From Pantoea rodasii (GTDB lineage: Bacteria > Pseudomonadota > Gammaproteobacteria > Enterobacterales > Enterobacteriaceae): a stretch of DNA of 64,000 nt. The notes below the pieces were generated by a model. That model was not told the origin of the DNA. It did not search any database and saw nothing but the letters and a program-made list of their open reading frames with translations. How positions within the stretch are numbered: position 1 is the first letter of the stretch; each line of letters begins with the position of its first letter. Shown here piece after piece: positions 53,914 through 62,437 of the stretch. A program made the position numbers and the translations under genes. The stretch lies in assembly GCF_002095465.1 (NCBI RefSeq), contig NZ_MLFP01000086.1, forward strand, positions 372,001 through 436,000, in the 5' to 3' direction.

Positions 53914-54864
53914 TTAATTAATGTTACGCCAGGCACCAATCGCCGGATCCGCAAGATCCGCATGCAGGGTGTCAATCAGTAACACAGTCACTTTTTGCTG
54001 TGGCATAAACTGCGACGACCAAACGCCGCGTAAAGTCTCAACCCGACTCTTTACCGCGTCACTGTCTTGACCAACGGTCTTATCCATCTTAATCAGCAGG
54101 TTGCCTGTAAAGCGCCAGACATGTTGCTGACTGTCAAACGGCAGCACCAACCAGCTATCCTCAGCATCCGGGCGCGTGACAATCATGCGCTGCTTATTCA
54201 CTGCGACCACTTCCAATGCGGGGCCGCTCAATTTGAGGTTAGCAATCGGATAGCCTTGATAGAAATTCACCGCCAGAGAGCGGGTTTTATCTCCGCTCAT
54301 CAGCGACAGTTCACTCGGGCCTTCCAGCCAGCCTTCGGTGGAGCAGTGCTGTTGCGGATTGTCCGGAATAAATAGCGAATCGCCGTTTTCATCCCACGAG
54401 GTACGGAAGTGACAACCTGCAGGTAAAGCAAAATGCTGCAGTGGGGTATTGTCAGCCGGGCGCGATAAATCCAGCGGGGCGGCATTGCTGGCACTGGCGC
54501 TGGCCGTCGCATCGTTGATCACGATTGGGCGCCAGTTCTGTAATTTAGCCGCACTGCCGTTCGCCAATACGCTGCCGTCTTTGTTGGTCATTTGCCACGG
54601 GATTTCATCCAGCGTGCCACACTGATTGGCCAGCAGCGTACCGACGCGCGGCAGGAAGCTGGTCAGAATGCTGGAGTCGGTACTCTTGCCGGAAACAATG
54701 CGCAGCGGCAGCGTCTCTTTGCACCAGTCGTTAGGCGAGTTGCTCGCCACGTTATCGATATACACTTCCAGCGACAGACTCGGCGAATACACCACACGAT
54801 AGTCATCAGCTTGCGCATTCAGAGCCAGCAACAGGGTCGCTAAGCCCGGCAACCACACTTTCAT
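53914..54864 (-). CDS. Unknown exported protein of the T6SS-like module
   Basis: No family was recognised. The 316-residue product has a clear signal peptide (MKVWLPGLATLLLALNAQA), so it is periplasmic. The mature part has four well-separated cysteines (in NDWCKETL, NQCGTLDE, AGCHFRTS and HCSTEGW), suggesting two disulfides. The ATG at 54864 follows AAGGACCTTT; an in-frame TTG at 54882 overlaps the phosphatase stop but is less likely. It sits between the phosphatase and the kinase genes. A role in the periplasmic input to the kinase is a guess based on position and location only. Confidence 0.75.
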   Translation of the reverse strand: MKVWLPGLATLLLALNAQADDYRVVYSPSLSLEVYIDNVASNSPNDWCKETLPLRIVSGKSTDSSILTSFLPRVGTLLANQCGTLDEIPWQMTNKDGSVLANGSAAKLQNWRPIVINDATASASASNAAPLDLSRPADNTPLQHFALPAGCHFRTSWDENGDSLFIPDNPQQHCSTEGWLEGPSELSLMSGDKTRSLAVNFYQGYPIANLKLSGPALEVVAVNKQRMIVTRPDAEDSWLVLPFDSQQHVWRFTGNLLIKMDKTVGQDSDAVKSRVETLRGVWSSQFMPQQKVTVLLIDTLHADLADPAIGAWRNIN

Positions 54865-54878
54865 AAAGGTCCTTGGGA

Positions 54879-55655
54879 TCAATAACGTGTCGGCAGAAAA
54901 CGTGCCGCATCAGCCTGGGAGTAAAGCAGCGTCGCTTCCTGCGGTTCGCCAATCCAGATGGCCAGAGCGCTGAGATTGTCGTTTTTTACACTGCGGTTAA
55001 CGGCTTGTTCCATCAAAGTCAGCCACTCTTCGCAGGCGTTGACCATGCGCAGGGCTTGTTCCATCTCGTGGGTGGTCAGATTGAGCCAAAATCCGTCGGT
55101 GCAGACGAGAAACGCATCGCCATCGGTCAGCGAGATCACTTCACTGAAGGTCGCAGGACGAGCGGGCTCAACGCCGAGCGCATTATAAAGTAAATTACTG
55201 TTAATTCCGGTATTTTCATAGCCTGCCTCACGCAACTGCTGGGCCAGACTGTGGTCACGCGTCACCTGGCTCAATACCCCGTGACGAAAGTGATAAACCC
55301 GGCTGTCTCCAGCGTGCGCCCACCATGCTCGCTGCTTTTCGCGATCAATAAACAGGGCTGCCAGCGTGGTGCTCATACGGGCATATTTCGGATTTTTTCC
55401 CTGCGCGTCGAGCAGTACCTGCTGGCACTGTTCAATCGCTGCCCGGGTGCTTTCTGGGGTGAATTCCACGCTGTTGTGCAGTTGCGTTAGTAAACTGTCG
55501 CGCACTATTTGTGCTGCCATCTCGCCACCAGGCAAACCGGCTACGCCATCGCACACCAGAAAACAGGCTTTTTGTTCATCAAACTCAGTACCGGTGCGAT
55601 CCTGATTTTCATCGCGCATTCCCTGTTGGCAGCGGCTGGCAAACATCATTTTCAT
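54879..55655 (-). CDS. PP2C-type protein phosphatase (T6SS PppA-like)
   Basis: This 258-residue cytoplasmic phosphatase carries the PPM metal-site motifs MRDENQDRTGT, FLVCDGVAGLPGGE, AHAGDSRVYHF, LVCTDGFW and KNDNLSALAIW. PppA removes phosphate from FHA proteins in T6SS signalling, opposing PpkA. Its ATG overlaps the FHA gene stop by ATGA, so the two are translated together. Confidence 0.92.
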   Translation of the reverse strand: MKMMFASRCQQGMRDENQDRTGTEFDEQKACFLVCDGVAGLPGGEMAAQIVRDSLLTQLHNSVEFTPESTRAAIEQCQQVLLDAQGKNPKYARMSTTLAALFIDREKQRAWWAHAGDSRVYHFRHGVLSQVTRDHSLAQQLREAGYENTGINSNLLYNALGVEPARPATFSEVISLTDGDAFLVCTDGFWLNLTTHEMEQALRMVNACEEWLTLMEQAVNRSVKNDNLSALAIWIGEPQEATLLYSQADAARFLPTRY

Positions 55656-56767
55656 GCGTCTTCAGTCCGTGTCTGGGAATCTTTATATTGATTCACTTCC
55701 ATATCGTAAGCGTGCAGGAAGGCTTCACCAAACAAGGTGTGGAAGTCATCTTCAATTTCACCCGCAGTACGTTGATAGTGGCGCGAAAAATAGTCCCACA
55801 TCGCTGCTTTACGCCCACCGTTAAACGCAAATTTCGGCAGCATGCCATCTTTCCGCGCCTCTTCTTCCAACCGCTGCGGATTGAACGATTGCAGCATCGC
55901 GGCGATGATCGCGCGGATACCGGCAATCATCCCCAGTTGGTGCGCTTGCAGATCGACCAGCGCATCGCGAACGGCGGCTTCCGGCGGCATAAAGCCCGGC
56001 ATTTGGCTCTGATAAATCTGCATCAGCACCGTTTTACCGGAGGGCAAAATTTTGAACGGGTTGTTGGCCTCATTGAGGATCATGGTCATGTCCGCTTTCA
56101 CGCCGCGTTTCAGAATCGATCGTGAAGAGAGCAGGGCAACCGTGCCTTGTGAAAACAGGCTGAGCATACGGCCGGTAATACGCATCTGCTCTTCCGTAAA
56201 CGGAGTGGGATGGCCATTATTCAGGCCCATGCCTTCCAGCAGCGCGGCGATCAGCTTGTCCTGATCGGGCTGAGCCAATGTAGCGGGCACGGCGAGCGAA
56301 TCACTTTGCGGATCGATAGCCAAACGTGGGTCGGTGCGGCGCTCCTGGCGCGCGGACGCGGCTTCAGGAATGTAGGTATGTTCCTGCTGCATTCCAAGCG
56401 GATCGGCGGCGCTGTCGGCGAAAAATGCCAGCGGATCGTCCTGCTGCGCGTTCTGACAGGCCGGGTCACGCACTTCCAGACCGTAATCGCCGATTTGCAG
56501 TGCATCACCATGCTGGAGCCGTACTTGAGAACCCCGCTGCAGCGCGACGCCATTCAACACCACGGAGGTTACGCTGCCTTGATTGGTCAGACGGCATTCC
56601 CCTTCGGGTGACAAATGCACCAACGCCTGCAAACGCGAAATCGCCCGCGATTCATCGGGCAGCACCAGGTCGTTATCCTGACTGCGGCCAATGGTTCCCC
56701 CTGGCGGTTTAAAGGCAACCGTCTTTTCCGGCACATCCGTATTGCACTGCACAATGGTAAATTGCAT
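55652..56767 (-). CDS. FHA-domain protein (T6SS TagH/Fha-like)
   Basis: The 371-residue protein has an N-terminal phosphothreonine-binding FHA domain (GGTIGRSQDNDLVLPDESRA, then ISRLQALVHL, about 20-100). Its C-terminal half is the T6SS-type FHA region (MGLNNGHPTPFTEEQMRITG and FNPQRLEEEARKDG). Such proteins connect the PpkA/PppA switch to the secretion machine. It lies between tagF-like and PP2C genes, the usual T6SS company. Confidence 0.9.
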   Translation of the reverse strand: MQFTIVQCNTDVPEKTVAFKPPGGTIGRSQDNDLVLPDESRAISRLQALVHLSPEGECRLTNQGSVTSVVLNGVALQRGSQVRLQHGDALQIGDYGLEVRDPACQNAQQDDPLAFFADSAADPLGMQQEHTYIPEAASARQERRTDPRLAIDPQSDSLAVPATLAQPDQDKLIAALLEGMGLNNGHPTPFTEEQMRITGRMLSLFSQGTVALLSSRSILKRGVKADMTMILNEANNPFKILPSGKTVLMQIYQSQMPGFMPPEAAVRDALVDLQAHQLGMIAGIRAIIAAMLQSFNPQRLEEEARKDGMLPKFAFNGGRKAAMWDYFSRHYQRTAGEIEDDFHTLFGEAFLHAYDMEVNQYKDSQTRTEDA

Positions 56768-56800
56768 GAGTCATCCTGTTAACAAGGAAAACGCTGCGGC

Positions 56801-57499
56801 TCATTCAAACATGGGTGGATAGAGGCCGTTGCGTCCCGGCTGTGCACCTGCCGCCGGGTTAAACAGTAACGCAAAAAGTTGCGCGGTGAGCGGCCCACTG
56901 TGTTTATGGGTGGCGTGGGCAAAACCGTCACTGCGATTACTCCACCAGTAGCTAATGTGCTGCTGTGGATCAAATTTATCCGCCACCTCACGCCAGCTCA
57001 GCGTGCAGGGAAGATCGTCAAAACCAATCACATCCATAATGTCGCTGCGCTGTTTATCCGGCACCATCAGCGGAGCAACGCGTTGCATCTGCTGCTCCAG
57101 TGCATCAGGATTGAGCCGCTCGCGAACCCCACGCAACAACAGCGAACCCAGGTCCTGATACCAGTCACCCGACATCGCTAACTGCGCGCTGTGCCAGTGA
57201 CTGAGGGGAAAACTGCGCAATGCCAGTAGTGGCCAATTGCGTCCCACGCGATCGCATGAGGGCAGCAAACAGCCCATCTGCACCTGCTGGCGCAGCGGCG
57301 ACAGCGGCAGAACAAAATTCCAGACCGGCGCGCGCAGAAAAAGCTGAGTGCTGGCACCGGATTGCTGATGCCATTGCATCAGCCCCTGCTGAAACCAATG
57401 GCTCCAGGGCGTCACGGTACTCTCACTCAGGCGCTGGCGCAGAAAATCACCGGTGGCCGGCAATTTGCCGTACCAACCCGGCGCGGTATGCGTCGCCAT
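56801..57499 (-). CDS. T6SS-associated protein TagF-like (ImpM)
   Basis: This protein of about 232 residues has the TagF/ImpM N-terminal pattern GWYGKLPATGDFLRQRL. In P. aeruginosa TagF is a post-translational repressor of T6SS acting through Fha. The ATG at 57499 follows GAGGTAACG and is preferred to an upstream GTG at 57520 that overlaps the tssM stop. It is 14 bases downstream of the shortened tssM. Confidence 0.88.
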   Translation of the reverse strand: MATHTAPGWYGKLPATGDFLRQRLSESTVTPWSHWFQQGLMQWHQQSGASTQLFLRAPVWNFVLPLSPLRQQVQMGCLLPSCDRVGRNWPLLALRSFPLSHWHSAQLAMSGDWYQDLGSLLLRGVRERLNPDALEQQMQRVAPLMVPDKQRSDIMDVIGFDDLPCTLSWREVADKFDPQQHISYWWSNRSDGFAHATHKHSGPLTAQLFALLFNPAAGAQPGRNGLYPPMFE

Positions 57500-57512
57500 C
57501 GTTACCTCACCA

Positions 57513-59627
57513 TTACTCACTGTGTCCGGTCAATTGCTGCGATCGCGCGAGTGGCGCAATCGCCAGCGTATTGCCATTCTCACCAGCATTTTTCAGATTC
57601 TCCGCAAGCTTGCGCATCATCAGAGCGTTATCGCGCGCATAAGGCGAAGACTGAATCTGCTGATCCAACAGCTGGCTGAGATGCCAGTCAAGCTGCTGCA
57701 AATCGCGTGCGCTGACATCATCTGGCAGATTGCGCTGTAGATTTTGCATCAGCCAGCCACGCAGAAACTCGCCGTCATAATTACGCGGTTGATACAGCAT
57801 CTGATAGGCACGCAGCGCATTGCGGCTGTATTCATTGTCGTTACCAGGATCGTTACGCAGCAAATTAGTGATTTGCTGCGCCACGCGCGGCAGCAGCAAA
57901 GACTTAAGCGCATTTTGATAAAGCACCCATGCCGCATCGCTTACCTGGTTACCGCGATATAACCCCACGCGCATGGTAAGCGGCGGATTGTCGAGGGAAA
58001 AGCGCTCCGACATTGGCAGTTTCACCAGGTTATTTAAGAAGGGTAGCAGATCCAAGATATTATCGGCTGGCTGATGGATCACCTGCTGGCTTTGCGTGGT
58101 AATAGACCCCATACGCGCGGTGACCTGATCGAGATAATGTTGGTTCTGGAAATAACTCGCCAGCCATAATCCCGAGAGCAACAACAGCGCGCCGGTCAGG
58201 GCGCCGTAGCCGATCCAGTGGAACAACCGGTTGCGATATTCCCAATGGCGATTGCTTCCCGCCAGGCCGCTTTCGCGGAATACTAAATCGCTGAGCAGAT
58301 CGCGGATAAAGAAGCTTTGACCTTTGTTACCCGGGATAGGGTTGTTACGGGTCACGCTGTCCCAGGTCGAAAAACTGCTTTCACCGGTATGCGGCAACTG
58401 CAGTTTGCGATTGAGTTCGCCCATGATGCGGTCAAACGGTAAGCCTTCCTGCGTGCCACTGGTAAAGAACAGGCCGCGCGCAGACCAGGCAATTTCATCC
58501 TCGTGACGCGAGAACACCACATCCAGGTACTCATTCAGCAGCGGACGCAGTGAACTGAACTCTTGCGGGAACAGGAAACAGTCGGCGCGCTGGGTCAGAT
58601 CGCGTTCGTTGGCCATCACGCCTGCCAGCTGCTGCTGCAGACGCTGTTCCAGATGCTGATATTGCTGACTAAAGCTGTTATGCCAGTCATCTTTATGCGG
58701 TTTGCCCGGTTCCCATGGGAAAGTAAAGCCCCAAATGGTGTCGCGCTGTGGCTTACTCAGGCCGGCATTGAAGCTCATAAAACCTTTCAGCAGATCGGTT
58801 TTAGTGACCATCACATACACCGGGAAGTGAATGCCGGTCTGTTGATGTAACTCCTGCATGCGGCTGCGCAGTGCGCTGGCCTGAGCGTGGCGCGCTTCGG
58901 CAGAATCGGTCAACAGGTCGGCCACGCTAATGGTCATGATCACGCCGTTGATCGGTTGACGCGTGCGATAGCGTTTCAGCAGGTTAATAAAACTCTGCCA
59001 CTCTGCGCCGTCACGTGCGCGCTGGCTTTCCTGCAAAGCATAGCGGCCCGCCGTGTCGATCATCACCGCGCTGTCGGTGAACCACCAGTCACAGTGGCGA
59101 GTCCCGCCAACGCCACGAATCGCCGCCTTGCCGAGGCTATCGGTCAGGGGGAACTCAAGTCCGGCATTGAGCAAGGCGGTGGTTTTTCCGGCGCCCGGCG
59201 CACCGATAATCACGTACCACGGTAATTGATAGAGATAGTGGCTCTGAAAACGGGCCAGCCAGCTCTGCTGATGACGGCGGCCAAACTGCGTGCGCTTCAG
59301 GCGCAGCGCAGCTTCACTGAAACGTTGCGCCAGCAATGTATCCGTAGCCTGACGGTCCGACAGTTCTTCGCTGCTCATTTCTTGTAAACGGTTCAGCAGC
59401 TTACTGTTGAACCAGCCACGCCAAATGGCGGGGATAAACTGAAACAGAATCCAGCAAAGGAACAGCAAGCCCACCACCAGTTGGCGCGGGAGTACCGGTT
59501 CAAGCGGACGAGTATCACCCCAGCTCCACAAGGGACCCAGCATCCACAGCACGCAACTTAACGCGGTGATGCCAATCAGGCTCCACAGCAGGCGATGGGT
59601 TAACAGATGTTGCAGCGATGCGCGCAT
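57513..59627 (-). CDS. T6SS inner-membrane protein TssM-like (IcmF), C-terminally short
   Basis: TssM normally spans the inner membrane and reaches TssJ in the periplasm. This protein has two N-terminal helices (about 15-35 and 50-68), a cytoplasmic NTPase domain with Walker A VIIGAPGAGKTTALL (near 145), VMIDTAGRY and TKTDLLKGF, and a third helix near 471-494. It ends after 704 residues, while family members usually have about 1100-1200. The missing part is most of the periplasmic region, including the TssJ-binding end. The next gene starts 14 bases on, so the loss is not a local frameshift. The ATG at 59627 follows GGGAGGTGAGTG and overlaps the tssL stop. Confidence 0.88.
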   Translation of the reverse strand: MRASLQHLLTHRLLWSLIGITALSCVLWMLGPLWSWGDTRPLEPVLPRQLVVGLLFLCWILFQFIPAIWRGWFNSKLLNRLQEMSSEELSDRQATDTLLAQRFSEAALRLKRTQFGRRHQQSWLARFQSHYLYQLPWYVIIGAPGAGKTTALLNAGLEFPLTDSLGKAAIRGVGGTRHCDWWFTDSAVMIDTAGRYALQESQRARDGAEWQSFINLLKRYRTRQPINGVIMTISVADLLTDSAEARHAQASALRSRMQELHQQTGIHFPVYVMVTKTDLLKGFMSFNAGLSKPQRDTIWGFTFPWEPGKPHKDDWHNSFSQQYQHLEQRLQQQLAGVMANERDLTQRADCFLFPQEFSSLRPLLNEYLDVVFSRHEDEIAWSARGLFFTSGTQEGLPFDRIMGELNRKLQLPHTGESSFSTWDSVTRNNPIPGNKGQSFFIRDLLSDLVFRESGLAGSNRHWEYRNRLFHWIGYGALTGALLLLSGLWLASYFQNQHYLDQVTARMGSITTQSQQVIHQPADNILDLLPFLNNLVKLPMSERFSLDNPPLTMRVGLYRGNQVSDAAWVLYQNALKSLLLPRVAQQITNLLRNDPGNDNEYSRNALRAYQMLYQPRNYDGEFLRGWLMQNLQRNLPDDVSARDLQQLDWHLSQLLDQQIQSSPYARDNALMMRKLAENLKNAGENGNTLAIAPLARSQQLTGHSE

Positions 59628-60841
59628 CACTCACCTCCCGGATGATTGCCAAGGGTTTCCGGTGCGGCAAACAGCGTGATCTCCACACGGCGATTGCGTG
59701 CGCGATTCTCATTGCTGTCATTCGGCAGCAGAGGATTACTGTCGCCACGGCCTTCCGCTTTAACGCTGTGGCCTTCCGCCAGCTGAGGGTTAAGCAACTG
59801 CGTGACCGCCCGGGCGCGAGCAAATGAGAATTCATAACTGGAGGCAAAACGGCCATCGACTGGACTGTTATCGGTATACACCGACACCAAAACCGTGCCC
59901 TTAACGGTCTTCATGGCGCTGGCGACGTGAGCCAGCAGCGCACGGCCCACCTGATTGACCACGGTGCCATCAGAAGAGAACAACTTATCCGCTGGAATGA
60001 TCACTTTGCTGCCGAATGCGCCATCGCTCACCTCTAGCTGACCGGCGGCGATCACATCGTTTAAGCGCTGGTGCAAATCAAGCAGCGCCTGCGGTGAAGT
60101 CGGGCGACGTCCCGGCATGATTTGTGGCAGCGGGGTTTGATAGATGGCGCGCAGCAGCGGTTCTGCCGCATTGCCGAGTCGCCAGTTCAGGCCGCTATAG
60201 ATTAAACAGGCAATCAGCGTGGCCAGCATGATGCAGGCCCACAACGGCACCATGGGGCGTGTCAGAGTGCTGACCAGCGGATGCACTTCAACCAGCGGTG
60301 CGGCAGGATTCGCAGTGGAAGGACGCGTTTCCTGGATTAACTGCGCCAGGCGCTGACGAATACCTTCACACTGCGCCCGACCCGCATCACTGCCGCGATA
60401 GCGGCCTTCAAAGCCCAGCAGCAGACAATAATGGATCAGTTCTAACAGCCAGAGATGTTGTTGCGGGCTTTGCGAGACGCGTGACAGCAGCTGGAAAACC
60501 TTTTCTCCGCCCCAACTCTCGTTATGGAACGTTACCAGCATGCCATTGCCGGACCACACGCCACGCGTGCCCCACGGCGTTTGAGCCGCGGCTTCATCCA
60601 GTACGCTGCATAAACAGTAGCGGGCGCCAATGATCATCTCAAACGGCAAGCCGGCTTGTTTACAGCGTTGTTCAAAGTGGCGGATTTCATCAATCAATAA
60701 CTGGCGTAAACCGGCGGGATCGTCATGTGTGGCGGCCTGCCGTATACGGACAACGGCATTCAGGATCGGTGCTGCGGCATTAAGCAAAAGGTTATCGTTG
60801 CCCGCGACAATGCCATCGCGTGCAACAGAATCCTGGGTCAT
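59627..60841 (-). CDS. T6SS protein TssL (DotU) with OmpA-type peptidoglycan-binding domain
   Basis: The 404-residue protein has a cytoplasmic DotU domain (about 1-180; HFEQRCKQAGLPFEMIIGAR and LDEAAAQTPWGTRGVW), one membrane helix (about 199-219) and a periplasmic OmpA-like domain (about 270-395; GRGDSNPLLPNDSNENRARN, RVEITLF). This is the extended TssL type that binds the cell wall. The usual upstream partner tssK is absent. Its stop overlaps the tssM start. Confidence 0.92.
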   Translation of the reverse strand: MTQDSVARDGIVAGNDNLLLNAAAPILNAVVRIRQAATHDDPAGLRQLLIDEIRHFEQRCKQAGLPFEMIIGARYCLCSVLDEAAAQTPWGTRGVWSGNGMLVTFHNESWGGEKVFQLLSRVSQSPQQHLWLLELIHYCLLLGFEGRYRGSDAGRAQCEGIRQRLAQLIQETRPSTANPAAPLVEVHPLVSTLTRPMVPLWACIMLATLIACLIYSGLNWRLGNAAEPLLRAIYQTPLPQIMPGRRPTSPQALLDLHQRLNDVIAAGQLEVSDGAFGSKVIIPADKLFSSDGTVVNQVGRALLAHVASAMKTVKGTVLVSVYTDNSPVDGRFASSYEFSFARARAVTQLLNPQLAEGHSVKAEGRGDSNPLLPNDSNENRARNRRVEITLFAAPETLGNHPGGE

Positions 60842-60926
60842 TAAATATCGTTTTTCCTGGCAATGGCGCTATTCGCAGTCCACAGAGTGCGACCTTGCTG
60901 TGGACAATCTGCGCCGTATTGCATTA

Positions 60927-61418
60927 TCAGTCTAAGATCCAGGTCGCGGTATCGTTGGTGCGACATGCCTTGCTGGCGCCCCCAACGGCCACGCAGACCT
61001 GTTTAGTGCGGCGGGGACGTGGACGATCGCTACGCAAGGTGGCGTCATAACGGCTGCTTTCTACCCCGGCTTTCGGTGGGATATAGCCAATCAGCTGCCC
61101 ATTAGGTTCATCGGCAACCGCTAACCAGCTGTGCTCGACACGGCCCAGCACTTCAAAAGGTTTTGCATTATCGAGATAGCGCACAATTTTGCCGCCGTAA
61201 TCTGGCGAGGTCATCACTGACGCTGCATAAAGTGCGCGATAACTTTCATTGACCGGCGTGAATTCGCCTGGTGCTGCCACCGCATTACGGTGAACCAGTT
61301 TGACGCCATTCACTTCACTGGTGACTAACGTGTCGTCAGTTAACGGCGGTGGTGGCGCTTTACAACCCGCCAACGTCAAGACCGCCAGCAGAGTAAGCAA
61401 CAGACTCTTATTCACCAT
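60927..61418 (-). CDS. Lipoprotein with SH3-like domain, T6SS-like module
   Basis: The 163-residue product has a lipoprotein signal (MVNKSLLLTLLAVL, lipobox LAGC). A bacterial SH3-type region follows (SYRALYAASVMTSPDYGG, KIVRYLDNAKPFEVLG, then SWLAVADEPNGQLIGYI). It is not recognisably TssJ, the usual T6SS lipoprotein. The ATG at 61418 has GAGG close upstream; a TTG at 61427 is possible. It is the first gene of the minus-strand module, so the promoter should lie just above 61418. SH3 domains often bind peptidoglycan, but that is inferred. Confidence 0.75.
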   Translation of the reverse strand: MVNKSLLLTLLAVLTLAGCKAPPPPLTDDTLVTSEVNGVKLVHRNAVAAPGEFTPVNESYRALYAASVMTSPDYGGKIVRYLDNAKPFEVLGRVEHSWLAVADEPNGQLIGYIPPKAGVESSRYDATLRSDRPRPRRTKQVCVAVGGASKACRTNDTATWILD

Positions 61419-61929
61419 GAACCTCAAATTTCATCAGATTAGCTGCAGATTAATGTGTGGCACACGCGGTTAAGGCGGGCAGAGTATGCAGCAAGAAAGC
61501 CATCTAAAAACAGTCAGATTACAGAAAGATAGTGCTGTGCTCAGTCTACCTAAGACTTTTGAGAATTCAATCCATTGCATAGCGAGAAAACCCGTGCTAC
61601 CGGGCGAAAATAGCTCATAGGGTGGTGATAAAAAACGCGTGCAATCAGTGATAGATAAGCTGAATTTACTTATTTGCCAGCATGAGGGATATATCTGAGC
61701 GAAAACGCCACTGGCCTGTTGTAGGGTAAAGTAAAAAACATAAGATATGCTAACCGTTTTTTCCAGTTAAAAAAAGATTGCGCCACTAAACAATTTTCTG
61801 ACTTTCGGAATTTCCGTGCCTCTTCCCGCCCGATTAAAGCTCAGTCCGGCACGGCTTTTGCTTAACACCGTGCGCTATCTGACCGTTCTTTCAGCGGGAG
61901 TGAGCGATGAGAGCGTTACCGGTTCTGGA

Positions 61930-62200
61930 AGGTTCCGCTGTCGGCTACCCAAAGGACTTAGCCGACAAGTGGTGATTGCACAAAGCCTGTGCGTATTGTG
62001 CGTCAACGCAGTGCAAATTCGCTCTATTTCATGCTTCTGTTGGCCAATCATGTGGGTTCTGCGACAAAATTTTATGGCACAGGCTTTGCAGTAAAATACA
62101 TACATCGCGCATTTATTTCGCCAACAGCGGTGAAACGAGTGCTTTGGATAAAGGCGTCCGGCCCCATGTTGTTTCGACATGAGGGAGGACGCCTTTTTTT
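61930..62200 (+). ncRNA. Candidate structured RNA upstream of flhB
   Basis: A strong plus-strand terminator has no plus-strand gene before it. Within the preceding 220 bases are a 9-bp hairpin and a 12-bp perfect inverted repeat with an 84-base spacer. This fits a small RNA or a structured transcript; the 5' end is unknown and the start given is only the first structural element. No known sRNA family was recognised. A protective terminator upstream of the flagellar operon is the simple alternative. Confidence 0.3.
62150..62200 (+). terminator. Orphan terminator with nested hairpin
   Basis: A perfect 10-bp stem pairs 62150-62159 with 62187-62196. An inner stem pairs CATGT (62165-62169) with ACATG (62177-62181). 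T residues run to 62200. No annotated gene lies upstream on this strand for more than 9 kb. Confidence 0.8.
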
Positions 62201-62437
62201 ATCTCTTTTTGCAGTAGGCGTATCCAGGGCTTAAGTCGCGGTTTTCGCCATTCTGAGGTCAATTCCGACTTGGTTGCGCAGTAATGGGCCACCGTTATTT
62301 CTTGCCGGGTATTATTCAATGCGGTGTTGATTTCACTTATGGCTAAATAAACTCGCATTTTCCCCTCTTAATCCACGCTTTAGCCTTGGCGGGTTTTGGC
62401 ATCCTATGCTCAGAATTCCTGCCAGCTGAGGTATATC

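Larger units (their letters stand above)
61419..62437. other. One-kilobase gap between the T6SS-like module and flhB
   Basis: No convincing protein gene is present in these 1,019 bases. Frames at 61816-62094 and nearby lack ribosome-binding sites and family features. The left part should hold the leftward promoter of the lipoprotein gene and the right end the flhB promoter. Structured elements are a hairpin at 61939-61967, a 12-bp perfect inverted repeat (61981-61992 with 62077-62088) and the terminator at 62150-62200. Confidence 0.55.

Noticed and set aside
61816..62094. 92-codon ORF upstream of flhB
   Set aside because: Cysteine- and arginine-rich, no domain, no ribosome-binding site, and it overlaps the inverted repeats of the candidate RNA.
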